Source of the DNA: Rhizobacter sp. SG703
GTDB lineage: Bacteria > Pseudomonadota > Gammaproteobacteria > Burkholderiales > Burkholderiaceae_C
Assembly (NCBI RefSeq): GCF_012275445.1
Contig: NZ_JAAZQK010000012.1
Span: 1 to 64,000, forward strand
Direction: 5' to 3'
Length of the DNA: 64,000 nt
In this document: one piece after another, positions 57,700 to 64,000 of the stretch
Layout: every line of letters begins with the position of its first letter
Numbering within the stretch: the stretch's first letter is position 1
The notes under the pieces: model-generated
Told to the model about the DNA's origin: nothing
Seen by the model: only the letters and a program-made list of their open reading frames with translations
Databases searched by the model: none
Position numbers and translations under genes: made by a program

Positions 57700-60423
57700 A
57701 TGTCGGAAGCCCCGCCCTTCGCGTTGACCAAGATCCAGCCGCCGCGTCCGCGCGGCGAGCACTTGGCGCGACCCCAGCTCGAACGGCAACTGGCAGCCGC
57801 CATCGGCCAGGCACGGTTGATGCTGCTGAGCGCGCCGGCCGGCTTCGGCAAGACGGCGCTGATGGGGCAGCTGCTCGCATCCTGCAGCGGCACCGCGGTC
57901 GCGTGGATCGCCGCCGACGATGACGACGACCTGGCCCGCTTCGTCGCCTGCCTGGCGGCCGCGCTGGAGCCGCTCGACCTGCCGTGGCGCATCTCGCCGC
58001 AGGCCTTGTCGATGCTCGGCCCGCAGCCGCGCGGGCTGCGCCGCATCGCCGACGAGCTGCTCAGCGCGCTGGGCGGTGCCGACCTGCCGCAAGGGCAAGG
58101 GCAGGGCCTGATCGTGCTGGACGATGCGCACCGCATCGCCGATGCCCGCATCTTCGAGCTGCTCGACCTGCTGCTGGAACACCTGCCCGCGCCATGGACC
58201 GTGCTGCTCGCGAGCCGCACCGACCCGCCGCTGTCGCTGGCCCGGCTGCGCGCGCAGGGCGAGCTGCTGGAGCTGCGCCAGGCCGAGCTGGGCTTCGCCG
58301 ACGACGAGGTGCGCGCGCTCGCCGCACAGCGCGGCGCCGGCGCGTCACTCGTTCAATCGCTGATCGAGCGGCTGCAGGGCTGGCCGGCCGGCATCCGCCT
58401 GAGCCTCGATGCGGCCACGCTCGCCGGCAACCGCACGCCGGCGGCGCTCGGCCAGCGCCACCTGTTCGACTACCTCGCGAGCGAGGTGCTGGCCGACATG
58501 CCGGACGGGCTGCGCCGCTTCCTGCTGCAGACCTCGGTGCTGGCCGAGCTGCAGGCCGGCCGCTGCGCCGCGCTGACCGGCGACCCGCAGGCCGCCGGCT
58601 GGCTCGACGACATCGAGCGCCGCGGCCTGTTCGTCACCGTGCTCGACGGGCCGCAGCTGACGCTGCGCCTGCACGACCTGTTCCGCGATTTCCTCGAAGA
58701 CCGGCTGCGCCAGGAATCGCCCGAGGCGCTGACCGGACTGCTGCACCGCTCCGCCGACACCGAGCCCGACGACGCACGCCGCATCGCCTACCTGCAGCGC
58801 GTGGGCGACTGGGCGGCGGCCGAGGCGGCGCTGGACGCCGTCGCGCGCGGCTGGCTCACCGACGGCCGGCTGACGCAGGCGCAGCGGCTGCTGGCGCAGT
58901 TTCCGCCGGCGTGGCGCGAAGGTTCGGCGCCGCTGATGCTGCTGCAAGGGCTGGCGGCGTGGACGCGATGGGAGTTCCCCGCGATGGCCGGGCATTTCCA
59001 GCAGGCGCTGCGGCTGGCCGAGCAGCAGGGCCTTGCCGACCAGGCGCAGCTGGCGCGCGCCTATGTCGCGCTGAGCCTGTGCCAGCTCGACAAGCGCGAC
59101 GAGGCGGCTGCCCTGCTCGCCGAGCTGCGCACGCAGGCACTGCCGCGCGAGGCCGAGGTCACGACGCTGACGGCCAGCCTGTGGCACGCCGGCGACTACG
59201 GACCGGTCGGACCTTCCGCCGGCTACATGGCGCGGCGCAACGAGCTGCTGGCCGATTGCACCGACATCGGCCTGTGGTACCAGGCGACGCCGAACCCGCG
59301 CGACGTGGCGCTGCCGGGCATCGCGCCGGCCCTGACCTTGTTCGTCGAGCGCGCGCTGCGGCTGGCGCCCGAGCAGCCCACCGCGATGAGTGCGATCGCG
59401 TGGCTGCTGCACGGCCTGACCGCGCTGTGGCAGGGCGACGCGGCGCGCGCGGCCGAGCGGCTGGAACGCGCGACGGAGGAAGCGCGCTGGCTTGGCAGCC
59501 CGCGCAACGTCGGCACGATGCTGGCGCTGGCGCGCGGCCTGCTGCACGCGTTGCGCGGCGACGTCGACGCGACCCGTCGGGCCGCGGCCCATCTGGTGGC
59601 CGACGCCGACCAGGAACCGCCGAGCGCGCGCCGCGAGAAGCTGCGCCGCCACGCGCAGTTCCAGGCGCTGCGGCTGGCGATGATCGCCGACGACGGCGAG
59701 CGCGCGCGTGCGCTGGTCGCCGCGCTGGGAGCACCGGACCTGCTGGTCTCGAACCGCATCGCACAACGCGCCCGCGAGCTGGCGCTGCCGGCGTTGTCAG
59801 CCGAGCTGGCCGAGGACTGGCCGCAGGCGGTCGCCGGCTGGCAGGCCGCGCTGCAGACGCCCGATGCGCTCGAGTGGTACGGGCTGCTGACCGAAGGCCG
59901 GCTGCGGCTGGCCGCGGCGCTGGTGCGGCTGGGCCGGCCGCGCGACGCGGCGCCGTTCGTCGAGGCCGCGGTGGCGCGTTGCGCGACGGACGGCTGGATC
60001 GGCTCGGCGTTGCTGGCCGGTCCGCGCGTCCTCGCGGTGCTGGCGCACGGCGGCCTGGTGCTGAGCGCCGGGGCGCAGGTCGCGTTGGCGAACTGGCTCG
60101 ATGGCGCGGAGCGGCTGCGGGGGCACCGGCCACCGAGCGCGGACAACGCGTCCGCCATCGCATCGCGCGAGCCGGCCGCCGTACCGCAGGCGGATCCGCT
60201 CGCATCCCTGAGCGCCCGCGAACGCGAGGTGCTGGCGCGCATGGCCGCCGGCGACAGCAACAAGGTGATTGCGCGCGCCTTCGAGCTGAGCCCGCACACC
60301 GTGAAGCGGCACGTCGCGAACATCCTCGACAAGCTCGGCGCCGACACGCGCGGCCAGGCGGCGGCGCGCTGGCGCGACGTGCAATCGACGCCAGGCGAGG
60401 CGCAAGCGTCACGCGTCAACTGA
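57700..60423 (+). CDS. MalT-like LuxR-family regulator with STAND ATPase domain
   Basis: 907 aa. N-terminal P-loop APAGFGKTAL near residues 45-54, Walker B LIVLDDAH near 145, and the family tail LLASRTDPPL, as in MalT/AcoK. A long helical repeat region follows (Ala/Leu-rich, TPR-like) with no clear ligand site. The C-terminus is a LuxR helix-turn-helix, LSAREREVLARMAAGDSN through SPHTVKRHVANILDKL, near 837-890. It acts as an ATP-dependent oligomeric activator; the inducer is unknown. The next gene starts 30 bp later, so it may be a partner. Confidence 0.92.
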   Translation: MSEAPPFALTKIQPPRPRGEHLARPQLERQLAAAIGQARLMLLSAPAGFGKTALMGQLLASCSGTAVAWIAADDDDDLARFVACLAAALEPLDLPWRISPQALSMLGPQPRGLRRIADELLSALGGADLPQGQGQGLIVLDDAHRIADARIFELLDLLLEHLPAPWTVLLASRTDPPLSLARLRAQGELLELRQAELGFADDEVRALAAQRGAGASLVQSLIERLQGWPAGIRLSLDAATLAGNRTPAALGQRHLFDYLASEVLADMPDGLRRFLLQTSVLAELQAGRCAALTGDPQAAGWLDDIERRGLFVTVLDGPQLTLRLHDLFRDFLEDRLRQESPEALTGLLHRSADTEPDDARRIAYLQRVGDWAAAEAALDAVARGWLTDGRLTQAQRLLAQFPPAWREGSAPLMLLQGLAAWTRWEFPAMAGHFQQALRLAEQQGLADQAQLARAYVALSLCQLDKRDEAAALLAELRTQALPREAEVTTLTASLWHAGDYGPVGPSAGYMARRNELLADCTDIGLWYQATPNPRDVALPGIAPALTLFVERALRLAPEQPTAMSAIAWLLHGLTALWQGDAARAAERLERATEEARWLGSPRNVGTMLALARGLLHALRGDVDATRRAAAHLVADADQEPPSARREKLRRHAQFQALRLAMIADDGERARALVAALGAPDLLVSNRIAQRARELALPALSAELAEDWPQAVAGWQAALQTPDALEWYGLLTEGRLRLAAALVRLGRPRDAAPFVEAAVARCATDGWIGSALLAGPRVLAVLAHGGLVLSAGAQVALANWLDGAERLRGHRPPSADNASAIASREPAAVPQADPLASLSAREREVLARMAAGDSNKVIARAFELSPHTVKRHVANILDKLGADTRGQAAARWRDVQSTPGEAQASRVN

Positions 60424-60453
60424 TCCCGGCGATGGAACCGTGGGAGGACAACG

Positions 60454-61203
60454 GTGCACTCAGGCAGGTGTCCCTTCAACGCCTTTCCATCCATCATGAA
60501 ACGTGTCCTCGATACGCCTCGGCCGCGCCTCGTCACTCCCAATGGCCTATCGAGCGAAGGCCCGGCAATGGAACTGCCGGTTCCCCAGACCAAAGCGCAG
60601 GCCTGCCGTCTCGCCAACGCCGTGGCAGGCAACAGCCGCCTGAACAGTCTTCGACTGCATGTGGCCAGGGCGGTGCCTGTCGATTCGACGGTGTTGTCGT
60701 GGCTGTTCTCGCACGACAAAGCGCGCGCCGGCGCGCTGTCCGACCTGCAAATCCACATCGAGGACCAGCCGACCGGCGACACGGATTGGGTGCGTGCCCT
60801 GTGCGATGCGCTGTCGACCAACCTGCAAACTTCATCGGCCCATCTAGCCCTGCCCTGGCGGGACGGGTATCTGAAGTTGCTGGGTCAAGCGATCTGCAAG
60901 AGCCCGTGCCTCTCGTCGCTGACCTTGGGTGGCAACTTGCCGGAAATCGGGATGCTGGAGTTGCTGCACGCGCTGACTTCTCCGGCCTGCCAGCTGCAGT
61001 CGCTGTCGTTCCCCGACAGCAGCTTCAGCCTGGCGCTGGTCGATGCGGCGATCAAAGCCATCGAGCACAGCACATCCTTGATCCAGCTGGACCTTGGCGA
61101 TACGCCCCTGACTCCTGACCAGCGCGACAGGATCGCCACGGTGCTCTCGAACAACCGGAACATCGCGGCCTGGGAATTCCTGAGCGCAGGCGGGCGGATC
61201 TGA
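60454..61203 (+). CDS. Hypothetical leucine-rich-repeat protein
   Basis: 249 aa from GTG at 60454, chosen because GGGAGGA ends 5 bp upstream; ATG at 60496 is an alternative. No signal peptide is evident. RI-type leucine-rich repeats of about 28 residues are visible: SRLNSLRLHV, CLSSLTLGGN, CQLQSLSFPDSSFS and SLIQLDLGDTPLTPDQ. It is somewhat less GC-biased than its neighbours. LRR proteins of this type occur among secreted effectors and cytoplasmic proteins; neither can be assigned. It follows the MalT-like regulator, and converges on murB. Confidence 0.72.
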   Translation: MHSGRCPFNAFPSIMKRVLDTPRPRLVTPNGLSSEGPAMELPVPQTKAQACRLANAVAGNSRLNSLRLHVARAVPVDSTVLSWLFSHDKARAGALSDLQIHIEDQPTGDTDWVRALCDALSTNLQTSSAHLALPWRDGYLKLLGQAICKSPCLSSLTLGGNLPEIGMLELLHALTSPACQLQSLSFPDSSFSLALVDAAIKAIEHSTSLIQLDLGDTPLTPDQRDRIATVLSNNRNIAAWEFLSAGGRI

Positions 61204-61219
61204 CGACTGGCGCCCCCCC

Positions 61220-62236
61220 TCACACCACCACCGGCTCCGGCTCCAGCCGGATGCCGAAGCGCCCGTACACGCTCTCCTGGATCGCGCGTGCCAGCGTGAC
61301 CACCTCGGAGCCGATCGCGCCGCCGCGGTTCACGATCACCAGCGCCTGCTTCTCGTAGACGCCGGCGCGGCCGATGCTCTTGCCCTTCCAGCCGCAGGCG
61401 TCGATCATCCAGCCGGCCGCCAGCTTCACGCTGCCGTCGGGCATCGGGTAGTGCACGATCTCCGGATCCCGGCCGATGATGTCGCGGCACTGCTCCGGCG
61501 TCACGACCGGGTTCTTGAAGAAGCTGCCGGCGTTGCCGACCACCGCCGGATCGGGCAGCTTCGCGCGGCGGATCGCGCAGACCCAGTCGAACACCTGCTG
61601 CGGGGTCGGCGCGCCGATGCCGGTCTCGTGCATCTTGCGTTCGAGTTCCAGGTAGCCGAGCACCGGCTGCCACGGCTTGGGCAGCCGGAAGCGCACCCGC
61701 GTGATCACGCTGCGGCCCGCCAGCGAATGCTTGAAGACGCTGTCGCGGTAGCCGAACGCGCAGATGCCGCTGGCCAGCGTGACGCTGCGGCCGGTCACCA
61801 GGTCGACCGCGTCGAGCGACTCGAAGCGGTCTTTCAGCTCGATGCCGTAGGCACCGATGTTCTGCACCGGCGACGCGCCCACCGTGCCGGGGATCAGTGC
61901 CATGTTCTCGAGGCCCGGCCAGCCCTGGGCCAGCGTCCACGCGACGAACTCGTGCCAGTTCTCGCCGGCGCCGGCCTCGACGATCCAGGCGCTGTCGGTC
62001 TCGCGCACCAGCGAACGGCCCCTGACCTCCACCTTCAGGACCACCTGCGGCATGTCGCGCGTCAGCACGATGTTGCTGCCGCCGCCCAGCACGAACTTCG
62101 GGGCGCGGCCGAGCTGGGGGTGGTCGACGACGCGGCGCACGTCGGCATCGGCCGCGATGCGCACCAACGTGTGGGCGACAGCCGGCAGTCCGAAGCTGTT
62201 GTAGGGTTTCAGGCTGACGCCCGACTCGATTTGCAT
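61220..62236 (-). CDS. murB: UDP-N-acetylenolpyruvoylglucosamine reductase MurB
   Basis: 338 aa. FAD/NADPH enzyme of peptidoglycan precursor synthesis. FAD-binding segment LGGGSNIVLTRD; the substrate region GLENMALIPGTVGASPVQN; catalytic Ser in GNAGSFFKNP; C-terminal AGWMIDACGWKGKSIG. Type I MurB of normal length. The start ATG is 40 bp from the divergent yajQ start, so their promoters overlap. Confidence 0.97.
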   Translation of the reverse strand: MQIESGVSLKPYNSFGLPAVAHTLVRIAADADVRRVVDHPQLGRAPKFVLGGGSNIVLTRDMPQVVLKVEVRGRSLVRETDSAWIVEAGAGENWHEFVAWTLAQGWPGLENMALIPGTVGASPVQNIGAYGIELKDRFESLDAVDLVTGRSVTLASGICAFGYRDSVFKHSLAGRSVITRVRFRLPKPWQPVLGYLELERKMHETGIGAPTPQQVFDWVCAIRRAKLPDPAVVGNAGSFFKNPVVTPEQCRDIIGRDPEIVHYPMPDGSVKLAAGWMIDACGWKGKSIGRAGVYEKQALVIVNRGGAIGSEVVTLARAIQESVYGRFGIRLEPEPVVV

Positions 62237-62275
62237 GCGAGAATTTTCGCTGATCCGGAAGAGGAATGACCGACC

Positions 62276-62764
62276 ATGCCCAGCTTCGATGCCGTACTCG
62301 ACCCCAACCTCGTCGAGGTTCGCAATGCCGTGGACCAGACTGCCAAGGAAATCGGCACCCGTTTCGACTTCAAGGGCTCGTCTGCCCGCGTCGAATTGAA
62401 AGACAAGGAACTGACGGTCTACGCCGACAGCGACTTCCAGATCGGCCAGGTGATGGACATCCTGCTGGCCAAGCTCACCAAGCGCAGCGTCGACATCCGC
62501 TTCCTCGACCGCAGCGCGAAGATCGAGAAGATCGGCGGCGACAAGGTCAAGCAGTTGATCACCGTCAAGAACGGCATCGACAGCGACACCGCGAAGAAGA
62601 TCCAGGCGCTGATCAAGCAAAGCAAGATGAAGGTGCAGGCCGCGATCCAGGGCGACACGGTGCGCGTCACCGGCGCCAAGCGCGATGACCTGCAGGCGGC
62701 GATGGCACTGATCCGCAAGGAAGTGCCGGACGCGCCGCTGAGCTTCGACAACTTCCGCGACTGA
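62276..62764 (+). CDS. yajQ: YajQ-family cyclic-di-GMP-binding protein
   Basis: 162 aa. Two ferredoxin-like domains; N-terminal [20 protein letters not shown] and C-terminal [20 protein letters not shown] are typical of YajQ. Homologues bind c-di-GMP or nucleotides and act with a LysR-type regulator. It overlaps the protease gene that follows by 1 bp (TGATG). Ribosome site GAGGAA upstream. Confidence 0.96.
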   Translation: MPSFDAVLDPNLVEVRNAVDQTAKEIGTRFDFKGSSARVELKDKELTVYADSDFQIGQVMDILLAKLTKRSVDIRFLDRSAKIEKIGGDKVKQLITVKNGIDSDTAKKIQALIKQSKMKVQAAIQGDTVRVTGAKRDDLQAAMALIRKEVPDAPLSFDNFRD

Positions 62765-63414
62765 TGCTCCGCGGCCTGATCGCAGCCGCGCTGGCCGCCG
62801 GACTGCTGACCGCCGCCGGTGTGTCGGCGCAGACCGTCTCGCTCAGCGGCACGCTGGGCGCCGACAAGGCGCTGCTGATGATCAACGGCGCGCCGCGAAC
62901 GGTGGCCGTGGGCAGCACCGTGCAGGGCGTCAAGCTGGTCAGCATGGCGGGCGGCGACGCGATCGTCGAGATCGGCGGCGAGCGCCGGCAACTGCGGTTC
63001 GGCGGCGTGCAGGTCAGCCTCGGCGCGGCGCCGGTCGAAGGCGGCGGCAGCCGCATCGTGCTGCCGGTCGGGCCGGGCGGTCACTTCTTCACGCAGGGCT
63101 CGATCAACGGGAAGGCGGTGGTGTTCGTCGTCGACACCGGTGCCACCACCGTGACCATCGCGCAGTCCGAAGCCGACGCGATCGGCCTGAAGTACCTCGA
63201 CGGCCAGCGCGGCATGGTCAGCACCGCGAACGGGTCGGTGCCGTCCTACCGCATCACGCTGAGTTCGGTGCGCGTCGGCGACGTGCAGGTCTACAACGTC
63301 GACGCCGTCGTGCTGCCCGCCTCGATGAGCCAGGTGCTGCTCGGCAACAGCTTCCTGGCGCGCTTCCAGATGCGACGCGACAACGACACGATGACGCTCG
63401 ACAAGAAGCCGTAG
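62764..63414 (+). CDS. Retropepsin-like aspartic protease (TIGR02281-type)
   Basis: 216 aa. N-terminal hydrophobic segment (LIAAALAAGLLTAAGVSA) as a signal or anchor, then a linker and a clan AA domain with the active-site motif VVDTGATTVTI near residue 125. Exported single-domain proteases of this type are dimeric. Function unknown. It starts 1 bp within the yajQ stop (TGATG), so they are coupled, and converges on the MFS gene by 3 bp. Confidence 0.88.
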   Translation: MLRGLIAAALAAGLLTAAGVSAQTVSLSGTLGADKALLMINGAPRTVAVGSTVQGVKLVSMAGGDAIVEIGGERRQLRFGGVQVSLGAAPVEGGGSRIVLPVGPGGHFFTQGSINGKAVVFVVDTGATTVTIAQSEADAIGLKYLDGQRGMVSTANGSVPSYRITLSSVRVGDVQVYNVDAVVLPASMSQVLLGNSFLARFQMRRDNDTMTLDKKP

Positions 63415-63417
63415 CCC

Positions 63418-64000
63418 TCACGCCGGTGGTTTGGCCAGCGCAAAGCTGGCCAGCGCGACCACCCCCATCCCCGCCAGCATCAGCAGCAGCTCGCGGTAGC
63501 CCGGCAGCACCAGCAGCAGCCAGGCCGTCAGCAGCGGCGCGGCCGCCCGCGACAGCAGCGCGATCGCAGACATCGCGCCGCCGATGCGCCCCACGTGCGC
63601 CCGTCCGAAGTACGCCGGCACCAGGTTGCCGCGCACGATCGTCACCAGCCCGTTGGCGATGCCGAACAGCACCGCGAACGCGATCAGCGCGGCGAGGTTC
63701 CCGGCCACTGCGAAGATCGCGAACGACAGCGGCAGCCCGCCCAGCACCGCCAGCCCCAGCCCGCGCGGCGTGACGCGGCGCCCGAACGCGAGGAACACCA
63801 GCCGGCCGGCCACCTGGGCCGGGCCGATCCAGGTCAGCACCGCCAGCGCCTGCACCTCGCTGCGTCCCTTGGCCGCGAAGATCGGCATCACGTGCGCCCA
63901 CAGCGCCGCCGCCGAGAACGAATACAGCGTGAAGGTGATCGTCAACAGCCAGAAGGCGCGGTGGCGCAGCGCCTCGTGCAGCGTCGCATCGTCGGCCTCG
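63418..64000 (-). CDS. MFS transporter, C-terminal part (gene continues past the right edge)
   Basis: About 194 codons are seen, running off the window. The frame is open to the edge, starting with EADDATLHEALRHRAFWLL, which is the usual mid-protein loop of MFS proteins, then TITFTLYSFSAAALW and several hydrophobic helices to a C-terminal ALAKPPA. An N-terminal half beyond the edge is expected. The substrate is unknown. Confidence 0.85.
   Translation of the reverse strand, partial: EADDATLHEALRHRAFWLLTITFTLYSFSAAALWAHVMPIFAAKGRSEVQALAVLTWIGPAQVAGRLVFLAFGRRVTPRGLGLAVLGGLPLSFAIFAVAGNLAALIAFAVLFGIANGLVTIVRGNLVPAYFGRAHVGRIGGAMSAIALLSRAAAPLLTAWLLLVLPGYRELLLMLAGMGVVALASFALAKPPA

Noticed and set aside
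57984-61118. A 1044-aa frame in the +3 phase over the LuxR-type regulator.
   Set aside because: Ala/Arg/Gly-rich shadow; the P-loop and HTH lie in the other frame.
60454-61203. Assignment of the LRR protein as a type III effector.
   Set aside because: No secretion signal, chaperone or type III genes are in the window; LRR content alone is insufficient.

Overview
The window is about 64 kb of very GC-rich, densely coding chromosomal DNA. It looks like a betaproteobacterium of the order Burkholderiales, probably near the Rubrivivax/Leptothrix/Methylibium group. This rests on the protein families (small Trp-rich protein, TIGR00645 protein, czcICBA layout), the liv/beta-oxidation neighbourhood and the codon bias; the lineage is inferred from recognition, not from a search. 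There are no phage, transposase, integrase or CRISPR genes. Most of the window is core metabolism and housekeeping, with a few accessory islands.

Layout. 1-329: tandem 78-bp inverted-repeat array running off the left edge. 349-11208 (minus): a long beta-oxidation/lipid operon (hydratase-dehydrogenase, thiolase, acyl-CoA dehydrogenase, small membrane protein, M3 peptidase, SDR, PaaI thioesterase, MDR reductase, desaturase) behind a perfect TetR-type palindrome. 11403-18343 (minus): acyl-CoA synthetase plus a complete Liv-type ABC importer. 18484-20502 (plus): a BlaI/M56 regulatory pair with two operators. 20596-24494 (plus): SelO, MsrB, septation protein A, BolA, parvulin. 24548-25877: divergent ABC ATPase and TesA-like esterase whose start codons overlap. 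25902-28777 (minus): FecR/DUF6600-like envelope protein and peptide deformylase. 28887-32362 (plus): metal (probably zinc) uptake cluster without an ATPase. 32414-34438: DNA ligase. 34494-39646 (minus): three lipoproteins sharing an InlB-like repeat. 40063-42510: exported hypothetical protein, tRNA-Val(CAC), DnaQ, Lgt. 42578-45327: LysR regulator divergent from IlvD. 45275-51344 (minus): czcICBA heavy-metal efflux operon with a frameshifted czcA. 51351-57666: Trp-rich protein, cytochrome c, Acs, YqhA-like protein, NhaA, class I fumarase. 57700-61203 (plus): MalT-like LuxR regulator and a leucine-rich-repeat protein. 61220-64000: MurB, YajQ, retropepsin-like protease and a partial MFS transporter.

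How the genes work together. The left third forms a plausible acyl-acid import, activation and degradation module: a Liv-type importer with an AMP-forming ligase at its head, then a beta-oxidation operon with its own operator. Two metal modules (uptake at 29-32 kb, efflux at 45-51 kb) bracket the centre. The redox-repair block SelO-MsrB is translationally coupled.

Most unusual points: the M56 protein carrying a DUF3471-type domain where BlaR1 has a penicillin sensor; the one-base deletion in czcA and its 53-bp read-through into ilvD; Lys-to-Arg in the LivF Walker A motif; GC-rich repeat copies placed directly 3' of the first and last genes of the ABC cluster; a hairpin family (GTAGCCCGGA...) that supplies stop codons to neighbouring genes; and the trio of InlB-repeat lipoproteins.
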